64,000 nt of DNA from Azospirillum sp. SYSU D00513 (GTDB lineage: Bacteria > Pseudomonadota > Alphaproteobacteria > Azospirillales > Azospirillaceae). Where the stretch lies: positions 1 through 64,000 of the forward strand of contig NZ_JAFIQV010000005.1 in the NCBI RefSeq assembly GCF_017356015.1, in the 5' to 3' direction. The notes below the pieces were generated by a model. It searched no databases. It saw only the letters and a list, made by a program, of their open reading frames with translations, and had not been told where the DNA came from. The translations under genes were made by a program, and so were the position numbers. Shown here one piece after another: positions 38,026 to 48,179 of the stretch (positions are counted from its first letter, which is position 1; each line of letters opens with the position of its first letter).

Positions 38026-38150
38026 CCCCGACGCCCCCTACCGCCGAAGGGTCGGGCGGGGCTGGAGGGGAACGGTTCAAGTTCCGCCGCCGGCTCCCCA
38101 CTTCCTGACCCGAACCGCCCGACAGACCACCCGAGAGGTCGCGTAGACGC

Positions 38151-38969
38151 ATGCTGGCCATCGCCTTTCCCGCCATAGACCCGGTCGCGATCGAAATCGG
38201 CCCCCTCGTCGTCCGCTGGTACGCGCTGGCCTATCTGGCCGGCTTCGTCCTGGGCTGGCGCTACTGCCTCGGTCTCGCGCGGAGCAACCCCGGCCGCCCG
38301 AACCCGGAGGATTTCGACGACTTCCTGACCTGGGCGGTGGTCGGCGTGATCCTCGGCGGGCGGATCGGCTATGTGCTGTTCTACAACCTGCCCTTTTACC
38401 TGCAGAATCCGCTGGAGGCGCTGAAGGTCTGGCAGGGCGGCATGTCTTTCCACGGCGGGCTGCTCGGCGTGCTGGTCGCGATCTTCCTCTTCTCGAAGAA
38501 GCGGGGCATCTCGCCGCTCGCCTTCGGTGACCTGATCGGCGCCGCGGCCCCCATCGGGCTGTTCTTCGGCCGCATCGCCAACTTCATCAACGGCGAACTC
38601 TATGGCCGCCCAGCCGACGGGGTGGCCTGGGCCGTGGTGTTCCCGCGCGACCCCCTGCAGGTCCCCCGCCACCCCAGCCAGCTCTACGAGGCCGTGCTGG
38701 AGGGCGCCGTGCTGTTCATCGTGCTGGCGATCCTCGCGCGCAACCCGGCGGTGCGGGCGCGGCCCGGCCTGATCGGCGGGCTCTTCTTCATCGGCTATTC
38801 GCTGTCGCGCATCATCGTCGAGTTCTTCCGAGAGCCCGACCCGCAGCTCGGCTTCCTCTTTGCCGGGGCCACCATGGGGCAGCTCCTGTCGCTGCCCATG
38901 CTCGCCTTCGGCCTGTGGCTGGCCTTGCGCGCGCGCCCCGCCGTGCCCGCCGGAACGGCGGCGCAATGA
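38151..38969 (+). CDS. lgt: Prolipoprotein diacylglyceryl transferase
   Basis: Attaches diacylglycerol from phosphatidylglycerol to the lipobox cysteine of prolipoproteins at the inner membrane. 272 residues with about seven membrane helices. The family signature appears as FFGRIANFINGELYGRP near 140. VRWYALAYLAGFVLGW at the N-terminus and SFHGGLLG near 100 are also diagnostic. The stop overlaps the midA start (ATGA), a pairing that recurs in alphaproteobacteria. Confidence 0.95.
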   Translation: MLAIAFPAIDPVAIEIGPLVVRWYALAYLAGFVLGWRYCLGLARSNPGRPNPEDFDDFLTWAVVGVILGGRIGYVLFYNLPFYLQNPLEALKVWQGGMSFHGGLLGVLVAIFLFSKKRGISPLAFGDLIGAAAPIGLFFGRIANFINGELYGRPADGVAWAVVFPRDPLQVPRHPSQLYEAVLEGAVLFIVLAILARNPAVRARPGLIGGLFFIGYSLSRIIVEFFREPDPQLGFLFAGATMGQLLSLPMLAFGLWLALRARPAVPAGTAAQ

Positions 38970-40102
38970 GCGGCGGCGACGGCAGGCAGGCGGCGGACAG
39001 CCTCGCCCGCCATCTGGCGCGCCGCATGCTGGTGGACGGCCCGATGACCGTGGCCGCCTTCATGGGCGAGGCGCTGGGCCATCCGCGCTTCGGCTATTAC
39101 ATGGGCCGCGATCCTTTCGGGGCCGGCGGCGACTTCACCACCGCGCCCGAGATCAGCCAGATGTTCGGGGAGCTGGTCGGGCTGTGGTGCGTGGACACAT
39201 GGGCGCGGCTGGGCGGCCCTTCCCCCTTCCATCTGGTGGAGCTGGGGCCGGGGCGCGGCACGCTGATGCGGGACGCGCTCCGCGCCGCCGCCGTGGTGCC
39301 GGACTTCGCCCGCGCCGCCACCGTACATCTGGTCGAGACCAGCCCGGCCCTGCGCGCCCGCCAGAAGGAGACGCTGGGCGGGCTCCCCCGGGAACCGCTC
39401 TGGCACGACCGGCTGGACGATGTGCCCGAGGGGCCGATGCTGCTCATCGCCAACGAGTTCTTCGACGCGCTGCCCATCCGCCAGGTGCAGAAGACCAGCC
39501 ACGGCTGGTTCGAGCGGCTGATCGACGTCGAGCCGGACTCGACCGAGGAGACGCCCCGCTTCCGCTTCGTGCTGGAAGCCTTCGGCAGCTCCGGCGCGCG
39601 GCTGGTGCCGGGGGGACTGCGCGGCGCGCCGGAGGGCAGCGTGGTCGAGGTCTCACCCGCGTCCTGCGCGGTCGCCCGGCTGATCGGCGAGCGGATCGCC
39701 ACGCATCCCGGTGCGGCCATCCTTATCGATTACGGCTACGCCCATGGGCCGGCGGTCGGCGACACGCTCCAGGCCCTGCGGGGGCACGCCTACGCCCCGG
39801 TGCTGGAGGCGCCGGGCGAGGCCGACCTGACGGCGCATGTGGATTTCGCCAGCCTCGCCGGGGCGGCGCGGGAGGGCGGCGCCGAGGCCTTCGGTCCGGT
39901 GGACCAGGGCGCCTGGCTGACCCGGCTGGGCATCGCGCAGCGCGCGGCGATGCTCAAGCGCAACGCCACGCCCGCCCAGGCCTCCGGCATCGATGCGGCC
40001 CTGGCGCGCTTGATCGGAACGGACCAAATGGGCACCCTGTTCAAGGCGCTGGCGCTCGCCAGCCCCGGCCTGGGAGCCCCCGCGGGGTTCGAGTCCTCCT
40101 GA
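38966..40102 (+). CDS. MidA/NDUFAF7-like SAM-dependent methyltransferase
   Basis: The 378-residue protein belongs to the family of the mitochondrial complex I assembly arginine methyltransferase NDUFAF7. Markers are HPRFGYYMGRDPFGAGGDF near 35-55, FTTAPEISQMFGE, the AdoMet site LVELGPGRGTLMRD near 90-105, IANEFFDALPIRQ near 170 and LIDYGYAHG near 255. In bacteria the role is probably methylation of a respiratory complex I subunit, by analogy only. Translationally coupled to lgt by a 4-base overlap; pgeF follows after 64 bp. Confidence 0.88.
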   Translation: MSGGDGRQAADSLARHLARRMLVDGPMTVAAFMGEALGHPRFGYYMGRDPFGAGGDFTTAPEISQMFGELVGLWCVDTWARLGGPSPFHLVELGPGRGTLMRDALRAAAVVPDFARAATVHLVETSPALRARQKETLGGLPREPLWHDRLDDVPEGPMLLIANEFFDALPIRQVQKTSHGWFERLIDVEPDSTEETPRFRFVLEAFGSSGARLVPGGLRGAPEGSVVEVSPASCAVARLIGERIATHPGAAILIDYGYAHGPAVGDTLQALRGHAYAPVLEAPGEADLTAHVDFASLAGAAREGGAEAFGPVDQGAWLTRLGIAQRAAMLKRNATPAQASGIDAALARLIGTDQMGTLFKALALASPGLGAPAGFESS

Positions 40103-40166
40103 AAGCCGGCCGGTCAAACCGGTCCGCTCAAGCCAGCCAGTTGAAAACCAGCAAGGGATTGCGCCC

Positions 40167-40934
40167 GTGATCACCAATGGTGCGCTCAACGACATCGGCC
40201 ACATCCGCCACGCCTTCTTCACGCGGCAGGGCGGGGTCTCGACCGGCATCTACGCCTCCCTCAACGCCGGCTACGGCTCCAACGATTCGCTGGAGGCGGT
40301 GACGGAGAACCGCGCGCGGGCCGCCGCCATGCTGGGTGCGGCACCCGACCGGCTGATCACCTGCTACCAGATCCACAGCCCGACCTGCGTCGTGGTGGAG
40401 GAGCCCTGGACGCGCGAGACCATGCCCAAGGCCGACGCCATGGCGACCCGCGTGCCGGGAATCATGCTGGGCGTGCTGCACGCCGACTGCGCGCCGGTGC
40501 TCTTCGCCGACCGCGAGGCGCGCGTCATCGGCGCTGCCCATTCCGGCTGGAAGGGTGCCAGGGGCGGCGTGCTGGAGGCGACGGTTTCCCGCATGGTGGA
40601 ATTGGGTGCGGAGCCCGGCCGCATCACCGCCGCCGTCGGACCCTGCATCACCCAGCAGTCCTATGAGGTGGGGCCGGAGTTCCCGGCGGGCTTCCTGGAG
40701 GAGGATCCGGCCAACCACGACTTCTTCGCCCCGGCCGCGCGCGCCGGCCATTTCATGTTCGACCTGCCCGGCTACGTCGCGCGCCGCCTGACGCGCGCCG
40801 GTGTCGGCCGGGTGGAAACCAGCGCGCACGACACGGTGGCGGAGGAGGAGCTGTTCTTCAGCTACCGCCGCGCCACCCTGCGCGGCGAGGGCGACTACGC
40901 ACGCGGGCTTTCGGCGATCATCCTGCCGGGTTGA
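40167..40934 (+). CDS. pgeF: Peptidoglycan editing factor PgeF (laccase-domain, YfiH family)
   Basis: E. coli PgeF removes mis-incorporated L-Ser from peptidoglycan precursors in the cytosol; relatives have purine nucleoside phosphorylase activity. The 255-residue protein keeps the zinc ligands: His in [10 protein letters not shown], Cys in [10 protein letters not shown] and His in [29 protein letters not shown] at the N-terminus is typical. The GTG start at 40167 is preceded by AGCAAGGG. It follows midA closely and precedes prs. Confidence 0.92.
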   Translation: MITNGALNDIGHIRHAFFTRQGGVSTGIYASLNAGYGSNDSLEAVTENRARAAAMLGAAPDRLITCYQIHSPTCVVVEEPWTRETMPKADAMATRVPGIMLGVLHADCAPVLFADREARVIGAAHSGWKGARGGVLEATVSRMVELGAEPGRITAAVGPCITQQSYEVGPEFPAGFLEEDPANHDFFAPAARAGHFMFDLPGYVARRLTRAGVGRVETSAHDTVAEEELFFSYRRATLRGEGDYARGLSAIILPG

Positions 40935-41140
40935 GGCCGGGGCCGGGAAGCCGGTCCGGGCCGCGCGGGACGCTGCACCGGTATGCAACGAAGGGTGGAC
41001 CCGGCCCGTCGCGGGACCGTCATGGAACATTTACACGGGCGCGGCCCTTTGTTATCGTCCGGCCCGATTTCAAGGGGTGGTGCCGCGTCCGCGCGGCAGG
41101 CCATGCCCTAGCCATTCCCTGCAGAAGAGAGCCGACTGCG

Positions 41141-42076
<936 letters not shown>

Positions 42077-42097
42077 CCGGTTAGCGCCACGCCTTCG

Positions 42098-42136
42098 AAA
42101 AAGGCCCTTCTCCCGCCGGGAGAGGGGCCTCTTTCC
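42098..42136 (+). terminator. Rho-independent terminator after prs
   Basis: AGGCCCTTCTCCC and GGGAGAGGGGCCT form a 13-bp stem (one G-T pair) around a GCC loop, with A residues before and CTTTCC after. Confidence 0.85.
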
Positions 42137-42200
42137 TTGCGCCGCCGTTGACGGACACGTGTTCCTGCGCACAAGCTTGCGCATCGGTTTGGAGGCGCCA

Positions 42201-42452
42201 ATGCGGTCATCTTTGCGTCGCGTGAAGGACGGACCCAAGCGGGCCGCGAATCTTCCGGTCGATGAGGATCTCCTCGCTCAGGCCAAAGAGCTTCAGGTGG
42301 AGGCATCCCAGGCTGCGGAAGCAGGCTTGGCCCATGCCATCGCCGAAAAGCGGGCCGAAATCTGGCTCAGGGACAACAAGGAAGCCCTGGAAAGCTCGAA
42401 CCGGTATGTCGAAACCCAGGGGCTCCCCTTGGGAAGGCACCGGCAATTCTAA
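42201..42452 (+). CDS. ccdA: CcdA-family antitoxin
   Basis: An 83-residue protein. The N-terminus (KRAANLPVDEDLLAQAKEL) fits a ribbon-helix-helix DNA-binding domain. The C-terminus (AEIWLRDNKEALESSNRYVE) is the CcdA tail that wraps the toxin, with the characteristic W-x-x-x-N...I/LxxxNxxVE pattern. The ATG follows GGAGG at good spacing. Its stop overlaps the ccdB start by one base. It probably represses its own promoter in the 70 bp behind the prs terminator. The pair has visibly lower GC than prs and rplY. Confidence 0.88.
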   Translation: MRSSLRRVKDGPKRAANLPVDEDLLAQAKELQVEASQAAEAGLAHAIAEKRAEIWLRDNKEALESSNRYVETQGLPLGRHRQF

Positions 42453-42751
42453 TGGCGCGCTTCGACGTGTACAGGAATGCCGATGGTCCCGGCTACCTGC
42501 TCGACTTGCAAGCGGATTTTCTCGAGAGCCTGAACACGCGCGTTGTCGCCCCGCTCCTGCCGCCATCAAACGCACCGGTGCCCGCAAAAACTCTGAATCC
42601 ACGGTTCAGGGTCGGCGATGACGAGGTTATCATGGTGATCCAGTATTTGGCCGCCGTTCCAACCTCTTCCCTCGGACAGCCCATTGCGAACCTCGCCCGG
42701 CACCATGACGAAATCGTCGATGCCGTGGACCTCCTCATGCAGGGTTTCTGA
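42452..42751 (+). CDS. ccdB: CcdB-family toxin
   Basis: A 99-residue homologue of the F-plasmid toxin that traps DNA gyrase. It aligns from the start (ARFDVYRNADGPGYLLDLQ), with RVVAPLLPPSNAP, LNPRFRVGDDEVIMV, AVPTSSLGQPIANL and the end DLLMQGF. In F CcdB the gyrase-contact tail is MFWGI; here the Trp position is Gln and the last residue is Phe, so activity against gyrase may be altered or lost. It is translationally coupled to ccdA (TAATG). Confidence 0.88.
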   Translation: MARFDVYRNADGPGYLLDLQADFLESLNTRVVAPLLPPSNAPVPAKTLNPRFRVGDDEVIMVIQYLAAVPTSSLGQPIANLARHHDEIVDAVDLLMQGF

Positions 42752-42900
42752 GCGGCGGACTCGCTGCGGCAACCAGCCCTGCTCCCGATGCATGGAAATC
42801 AAGCTCTTTTCCTTGACGAAACGCACCCCTTTGGCGTAAGCACGCGCCCACGCGTCAGCACCCCTGGAGGCTGGCGCCTTTTCGTTTTGAGGAGCACATC

Positions 42901-43506
42901 ATGACCGACGTTTTCCCGCTGAGCGCCGAGGCGCGCGCTGGGGCCGGCAAGGGGGTGGCCCGCCAGACGCGCCGTGACGGGCGTATTCCGGCGGTTATCT
43001 ACGGCGGCAAGCAGACGCCGCTGAACATCTCGCTCGAGAAGTTCGAGTTCACCAAGATCCTGCACAAGCCGGGCTTCTTCACGCACCTGTTCGACGTGAC
43101 CGTCGACGGCGCCACGCACCGCGTCCTGCCGCGCGACGTGCAGTTCCACCCGGTCACCGACGTGCCGCTGCACGTGGACTTCCTGCGCGTGTCGGCCGAC
43201 ACCCGCACGACCGTCCAGGTGCCGATCGAGTTCGTCAACCAGGACAAGTCCCCGGGCCTGAAGCGCGGCGGTGTTCTGAACATCGTCCGCCACGAGCTGG
43301 ACGTGACCTGCGCCGCCGACAACATCCCCGAGCACATCACCGTCTCGTGCGAGGGCTTCGATGTGGGCGACTCGATCCACATCTCGGCCGTGACGCTGCC
43401 GGCCGGCGTGACGTCCACGATCACCGACCGTGACTTCACGATCGCCACCATCGTCGCTCCGTCGGGCATGAAGTCCGACGCTGGCGACGAGACCGCCGCC
43501 TCCTAA
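42901..43506 (+). CDS. rplY: 50S ribosomal protein L25/general stress protein Ctc
   Basis: Binds 5S rRNA in the large subunit. The 201-residue protein is the long (Ctc/TL5) form: an N-terminal L25 domain (about 1-95; [34 protein letters not shown]) and a C-terminal beta domain (about 100-185; [22 protein letters not shown]). The ATG has GAGGAG 7 bases upstream. A 149-bp leader precedes it and a terminator follows. Confidence 0.95.
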   Translation: MTDVFPLSAEARAGAGKGVARQTRRDGRIPAVIYGGKQTPLNISLEKFEFTKILHKPGFFTHLFDVTVDGATHRVLPRDVQFHPVTDVPLHVDFLRVSADTRTTVQVPIEFVNQDKSPGLKRGGVLNIVRHELDVTCAADNIPEHITVSCEGFDVGDSIHISAVTLPAGVTSTITDRDFTIATIVAPSGMKSDAGDETAAS

Positions 43507-43531
43507 GGGCACGGCACCGCGTTTCGGACGG

Positions 43532-43561
43532 ACAGGGGGCTTCGGCCCCCTGTTTGTTTTT
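43532..43561 (+). terminator. Rho-independent terminator after rplY
   Basis: CAGGGGGC, a TTCG tetraloop and GCCCCCTG form an 8-bp stem followed by GTTTGTTTTT: a textbook terminator ahead of pth. Confidence 0.92.
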
Positions 43562-43603
43562 GCAGACTGTTCTTCCGTCCCAACAGCTTCGAGGGTATGG
43601 GCC

Positions 43604-44209
43604 ATGCTGCTGCTCGTGGGGCTCGGCAATCCCGGCGCCGAATACGCGCGCAACCGGCACAACATCGGCTTCATGGCGGTGGAGGCCATCGCCCGGCGCA
43701 ACGGCTTCGGCCCCTGGAAGAAGCGCTTCCAGGGCCAGACGGCGGACGGCACGGTCGGCGGCGACAAGCTGCTGGCGCTGGAGCCGCTGACCTACATGAA
43801 CAATTCCGGCCAGTCGGTCGCGGCGGCGATGCAGTTCTTCAAGCTGAAGCCGGAGAACGTCGTCGTCATCCATGACGAGCTGGACCTGCCGCCCGGCCGT
43901 GTCCGCGTCAAGAAGGGCGGCGGGCACGGCGGCCACAACGGGCTGCGCTCCATCGACGCTCACATCGGCAAGGAATACTGGCGGGTGCGGCTCGGCATCG
44001 GCCATCCCGGCGACAAGGACCTCGTCTCCGGCTACGTGCTGCATGATTTCTCGAAAACGGAACAGGCTTGGCTCGACCCGCTGATCGACGCGGTCGCCGA
44101 CGCCTTCCCCCTGATGGCGCAGGGCCAGCCCGAGAATTTCATGAACAAGGTGGCGGTCGCCACGCAGCCCGTGAAGGAACGGGCGCCGAAAGCCCCTCCT
44201 CCGAAATAA
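43604..44209 (+). CDS. pth: Peptidyl-tRNA hydrolase
   Basis: Recycles peptidyl-tRNA released from stalled ribosomes. 201 residues. Catalytic His20 lies in [14 protein letters not shown] with Asn near 10-18. The other active-site segments are [14 protein letters not shown] and [20 protein letters not shown]. The C-terminal tail after [10 protein letters not shown] is longer and basic ([13 protein letters not shown]). The ATG is preceded by GGGTATGGGCC, with no strong ribosome-binding site. It is the usual neighbour of rplY and ychF. Confidence 0.95.
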   Translation: MLLLVGLGNPGAEYARNRHNIGFMAVEAIARRNGFGPWKKRFQGQTADGTVGGDKLLALEPLTYMNNSGQSVAAAMQFFKLKPENVVVIHDELDLPPGRVRVKKGGGHGGHNGLRSIDAHIGKEYWRVRLGIGHPGDKDLVSGYVLHDFSKTEQAWLDPLIDAVADAFPLMAQGQPENFMNKVAVATQPVKERAPKAPPPK

Positions 44210-44315
44210 AGGGCGGCCGGTTACGACTTTCGTTCTAGCGACTTGGCCAGATTGTTGAGGGTGAGCCCCGGCTGTACTCTGTGGGCTTCATCGACATTCG
44301 GGCACGCAGCAGGAC

Positions 44316-45422
44316 ATGGGCTTCCGCGAGGTGGAGAGCCGGGTTGCATCGCGAATCCGCGGCACCCTCTCCGCCTACAACGACATCGCGACGGTCGGCA
44401 CGCGCCACCGCATGGGGAACCCCGTGCTCCGGCGGCGTTTCGTGCTGGCCCATTGGCTGCTCCTGGGCAGCCTCACGGTCTGCGCCCTCTTCGCCGCGGT
44501 CGACGCGCTGGTCACCGGCTACCATCTCCACGCCGCCGTCGAGGCGGCAGCCGCCATCGGCCTGTGCATCGGCTGGATCGCCCTGCGGCGGGGCGCCCGC
44601 ATCGACCGGATCGCCAGCGCCATGTCGGCGCTCGTCGGCACCGTCGTCCTCACCGTGGTCCTGACCAGCCCGCCCGCCGATTCGTCGCTGGTCTGGGCGC
44701 TGCTGTTCCCGGCCATCCCGCTGTTCCTGCACGGCCCGAGGATCGGGCTGTACCATGTGCTGGCCTTCGACGCGCTGCTGTTCGGGGGACTCGGCCTCGG
44801 CGCGGCCCTGACCTCCGACGGGCATGGCGGCACGGCCATCATGAACGCCGTCAGCGCCAGCGCCGTGATGACGATCCTGATCTTCTTCTACGAGAACGGC
44901 CGGGCCGACACCTACCGGCTGCTGGAGGACGCGGCGAATTCCGACCCGCTGACGGGCCTCCTGAACCGGCGCGGCTTCCGCGACCGCTTCGAGACGGAGC
45001 TGGCGCGCGCCCGGCGGACGGGCGCGCCGATCAGCCTGCTCGTCCTCGACATTGACCATTTCAAGAAGATCAACGACCGGCACGGGCACGATGTGGGCGA
45101 CGCCGCCATCCGCCACATGGCGGGGCTGTTGACCGCCAACACGCGCCGCCACGACGTGGTCGGCCGGCTGGGAGGCGAGGAGTTCGCCCTGCTGCTGCCG
45201 GAAACCAGCGCGCATCAGGCCGCCATGGTCGCGGAAAAGGTCCGCCAGCTCGTCGCCGACAGCCCGCTGGCGCTGGCTTGCGGGCTCGTGCCGCTGACCG
45301 TCAGCATCGGCGCCGCCCAGACCTCGCGCGAGGCCAGCCAGTTCGATCCCCTCTTCGCGCTCGCCGACCGCCGCCTCTACGCGGCCAAGGAAGCCGGGCG
45401 CAACCGGGTCGTCGCCGTCTGA
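44316..45422 (+). CDS. Membrane diguanylate cyclase (GGDEF)
   Basis: 368 residues: a cytosolic start, six or so membrane helices at about 40-205, and a GGDEF domain at about 210-368. The domain begins DPLTGLLNRRGFRDRF, has DIDHFKKINDRHGHDVGD, and an intact active site, RLGGEEFALLLP. An RRHD sequence five residues before GGEEF is the RxxD product-inhibition site. It should make c-di-GMP in response to a membrane signal that cannot be named. It stands between pth and ychF, which are usually adjacent. Confidence 0.9.
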   Translation: MGFREVESRVASRIRGTLSAYNDIATVGTRHRMGNPVLRRRFVLAHWLLLGSLTVCALFAAVDALVTGYHLHAAVEAAAAIGLCIGWIALRRGARIDRIASAMSALVGTVVLTVVLTSPPADSSLVWALLFPAIPLFLHGPRIGLYHVLAFDALLFGGLGLGAALTSDGHGGTAIMNAVSASAVMTILIFFYENGRADTYRLLEDAANSDPLTGLLNRRGFRDRFETELARARRTGAPISLLVLDIDHFKKINDRHGHDVGDAAIRHMAGLLTANTRRHDVVGRLGGEEFALLLPETSAHQAAMVAEKVRQLVADSPLALACGLVPLTVSIGAAQTSREASQFDPLFALADRRLYAAKEAGRNRVVAV

Positions 45423-45548
45423 AAACGGGCTTCCACGGCCTTCGGCGCGCCGGAAAGGCGGCGCTTGCTTGCGCTTTGCGCCGGTAAGGTGGATAAAGCG
45501 CCCCAATCCGGGCAAACAGCCCCTTCCCCGAACGACGGCGAGCATCCC

Positions 45549-46649
45549 ATGGGCTTCAACTGCGGCATCGTCGGCCTGCCGAACGTCGGCAAGTCCACCC
45601 TGTTCAACGCGCTGACCGCCACCCAGGCGGCCGAGGCGGCCAACTTCCCCTTCTGCACCAAGGAGCCGAACGTCGGCCGCGTCGGCGTGCCCGACCCGCG
45701 GCTGGACAAGCTGGCGGACATCGCCAAGTCGCAGAAGATCATCCCGACCCAGCTCGAGTTCGTGGACATCGCCGGCCTGATCCGCGGCGCCTCCAAGGGC
45801 GAGGGGCTGGGTAACCAGTTCCTGGCGAACATCCGCGAAGTGGACGCCATCGTCCATGTGCTGCGCTGCTTCGAGGACGACGACGTCACCCACGTGGAAG
45901 GCAACGTCGATCCCCTGCGCGACGCCGAGGTGGTCGAGACCGAGCTGATGCTGGCCGACATGGAGAGCCTGGAACGCCAGATCACCAGCCTCCAGAAGAA
46001 GGCCAAGGGCGGCGACAAGGACTCCAAGGTCAAGGCCGACCTGATGGAGCGCGCGCTGAAGGTCCTCCAGGACGGCAAGCCGGCCCGCGTCGTCGAGCTG
46101 AGCGAGGAGGACAAGCCGGTCTTCAAGCAGTTCATGCTGCTGACCGCCAAGCCCGTCCTCTACGTCTGCAACGTGGAAGAAGCCTCGGCCGCCACCGGAA
46201 ACGGCTTCACCGAGCGCGTCGCCGCCAAGGCGGCGGCCGAGAACGCCGGCATGGTCGTGATCTCCGCCGCCATCGAGTCCGAAGTCGCCCAGCTCACCGA
46301 CGCCGAGGAGAAGGCCGAGTTCCTGGGCTCCATGGGTCTGGAGGAGACCGGCCTGAACAAGCTGATCCGCGCCGGCTTCCAGCTGCTGGACCTGATCACC
46401 TTCTTCACCGTCGGCCCGAAGGAGGCCCGCGCCTGGACCGTGCGCCGCGGCGCCAAGGCCCCGGAAGCGGCGGGCGTCATCCACACCGACTTCGAACGCG
46501 GCTTCATCCGCGCCGAGACCATCGACTACGACAGCTATGTCACGCTCGGCGGCGAGCAGGGTGCGAAGGACGCCGGCAAGATGCGCCAGGAAGGCAAGGA
46601 ATACGTCGTACAGGACGGCGACATCTTCCACTTCCGCTTCAACGTGTAA
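45549..46649 (+). CDS. ychF: Redox-regulated ATPase YchF (Obg family)
   Basis: The 366-residue P-loop protein of the Obg family prefers ATP and associates with ribosomes in stress responses. G1 is [14 protein letters not shown] at residues 8-21, G3 is [20 protein letters not shown], and [10 protein letters not shown] is a YchF signature. A coiled-coil insert spans about 130-200, and the C-terminal TGS domain covers about 280-366 ([17 protein letters not shown]). The ATG at 45549 gives the conserved MGFNCGIVG start. Confidence 0.95.
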   Translation: MGFNCGIVGLPNVGKSTLFNALTATQAAEAANFPFCTKEPNVGRVGVPDPRLDKLADIAKSQKIIPTQLEFVDIAGLIRGASKGEGLGNQFLANIREVDAIVHVLRCFEDDDVTHVEGNVDPLRDAEVVETELMLADMESLERQITSLQKKAKGGDKDSKVKADLMERALKVLQDGKPARVVELSEEDKPVFKQFMLLTAKPVLYVCNVEEASAATGNGFTERVAAKAAAENAGMVVISAAIESEVAQLTDAEEKAEFLGSMGLEETGLNKLIRAGFQLLDLITFFTVGPKEARAWTVRRGAKAPEAAGVIHTDFERGFIRAETIDYDSYVTLGGEQGAKDAGKMRQEGKEYVVQDGDIFHFRFNV

Positions 46650-46657
46650 GGACCGGG

Positions 46658-46695
46658 GCGGCGCTTCCTTCCCCGGAGGGAAGCGCCGCTCGTTT
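46658..46695. terminator. Bidirectional hairpin between ychF and cobT
   Basis: GCGGCGCTTCC and GGGAAGCGCCGC form a 10- to 12-bp stem between two converging genes, followed by CTCGTTTC on the plus side. Confidence 0.7.
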
Positions 46696-47723
46696 CAGTC
46701 CTTCCGGCCGCTGACGCCCGCCTGGGTGAAGGTCGCCATGCCGGAGTGGCAGGCGACCGCGGCCTTGACGATGTTGATGGCGAGTGCGGCACCCGATCCC
46801 TCGCCCAGCCGCATGCCGAGGTCCAGCAGCGACTCCTTGCCGATGATCTCCAGAAGCCGGCTGTGGCCCGGCTCGACCGAGCGGTGGCCGACGACGCAAT
46901 GGTCGAGCGCGCGCGGGTCGGCCTTGTGCAGCACCGCCGCCGCCGCCGTGCAGGCGAAGCCGTCCAGCAGCACCGGCACCCGCGCCATGCGCGCCGCCAT
47001 GATGGCGCCCGCGATGGCCGCCAGCTCGTAACCGCCGAGGCGGCGCAGGGCCTCCAGTGGATCGTCCTTGGCCTCGGGGTTGGCGGCGAGGCCCGCCTCC
47101 ACCGCCGCGACCTTGCGGGCCAGCCCCTCGTCGTCCACGCCGGTGCCGCGCCCGGTCCAGTCGCGGGCGTCGCCGCCGAACAGCGCCGCGCAGAGCGCCG
47201 CCGCCGAGGTCGAGTTGCCGATGCCCATCTCGCCCAGCGCGATGAGCTGGACCCCCATCTCCACCGCCATCATGCCATAGGCCATGGCCCGGCAGCAGTC
47301 CTCCTCGCCCATGGCGGGACCCTGGGTGAAGTCGGCGGTGGGGTTGTCCAGGTCCAGCTCGTAGACGCGCAGGTCGGCGTCGGCCTGTTCGCTGAGCTGG
47401 TTCACGGCGGCGCCACCGTTCTGGAAGTTGGCGACCATCTGCGCCGTGACCTCCGCCGGATAGGCCGAGACGCCGCGCGCCGCCACCCCGTGGTTGCCGG
47501 CGAAGACCGCGATGCGCGGACGGCGCAGGTCGGGCGGGTGCTGGCCCTGCCAGGTGGACATCCATTGCGCCAGCTCCTCCAGACGGCCGAGCGAGCCCGC
47601 CGGCTTGGTGAGCTGCCGCTCCCGCTGGAGCGCCGCCGTCCCGGAGTCGAGGTCCGGGCCAGGCAGGTTGCGCAGAAGGGAGCGGATTTCCTCGAAGCTG
47701 ATGGCGGGCTGCGGGTTGCTCAT
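46695..47723 (-). CDS. cobT: Nicotinate-nucleotide--dimethylbenzimidazole phosphoribosyltransferase
   Basis: Makes alpha-ribazole phosphate for the lower ligand of cobalamin. 342 residues. LTKPAGSLGRLEELA near the N-terminus, VFAGNHGVAARGVSAYP near 85, GEMGIGNSTSAAAL near 180 and the C-terminal LGEGSGAALAINIVKAA are the family blocks, the last containing the catalytic Glu. The ATG at 47721-47723 has AGGAA upstream and lies inside a longer open frame whose extra 12 codons look non-coding. It is divergent from cobS. Confidence 0.95.
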   Translation of the reverse strand: MSNPQPAISFEEIRSLLRNLPGPDLDSGTAALQRERQLTKPAGSLGRLEELAQWMSTWQGQHPPDLRRPRIAVFAGNHGVAARGVSAYPAEVTAQMVANFQNGGAAVNQLSEQADADLRVYELDLDNPTADFTQGPAMGEEDCCRAMAYGMMAVEMGVQLIALGEMGIGNSTSAAALCAALFGGDARDWTGRGTGVDDEGLARKVAAVEAGLAANPEAKDDPLEALRRLGGYELAAIAGAIMAARMARVPVLLDGFACTAAAAVLHKADPRALDHCVVGHRSVEPGHSRLLEIIGKESLLDLGMRLGEGSGAALAINIVKAAVACHSGMATFTQAGVSGRKD

Positions 47724-48179
47724 GGGAGTTCCTGGGGAGTTCCGGGCATTGCGGGGCAAAAAGCGGGCGGACCTTGGACCAAAGGTGCCGCCCTGTCAAA
47801 GCGGCGGACGGGCCGCCCGCCAGATAGCTGTGTCAAAGACGTTGCAGGGCAACCGCCCTTGGCTTACTCGGAAGCAACGCTTAAGCGAAGCGAGTGCCTG
47901 GCTCTCTCTCCCTTGAGAGCGGGAGTCGCACAGGTCGCCTCGCAGCAGTTGGTCGAAGAAGAACACTCTTCCGTCATCCCCGCGAAAGCGGGGATCCAGA
48001 ACAGTCCCGATGCTGCCGTATTGGGAAGGCCTGGATCCCCGCTTTCGCGGGGATGACGCGTAAGTTGTTGATTTCCGAACAGCTTCTGCTCCGCACCTGT
48101 GTGAAACGCATTCCCTGAAGGGGGATGCGGTGGTTCAGGGCATTCCTTCGCCAGGCTCCTTTCCCTGCTCGGAAGCACC
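47724..48179. other. 456-bp divergent region between cobT and cobS
   Basis: Holds the promoters of both cobalamin genes and the long palindromic repeat at 47972-48058. No protein-coding gene is convincing, and no cobalamin-riboswitch core sequence was recognised by eye on either strand. Confidence 0.6.
47972..48058. repeat. Palindromic repeat element with 28-bp perfect arms
   Basis: The arm beginning CGTCATCCCCGCGAAAGC (47972-47999) is the exact reverse complement of 48031-48058, with a 31-base spacer. Each arm itself holds the inner palindrome CCCCGCGAAAGCGGGG. This type of GTCATCCCCGCGAAAGCGGG repeat occurs as dispersed extragenic palindromes in many proteobacterial genomes. A half copy is at 108-132. 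Confidence 0.85.

Noticed and set aside
42752-42900. A ribosomal-protein leader structure before rplY
   Set aside because: Short palindromes are present but no recognised L25 or 5S-like fold was seen.
47724-48179. A cobalamin riboswitch between cobT and cobS
   Set aside because: No recognisable B12-box core was seen on either strand. A covariance-model search would be decisive.
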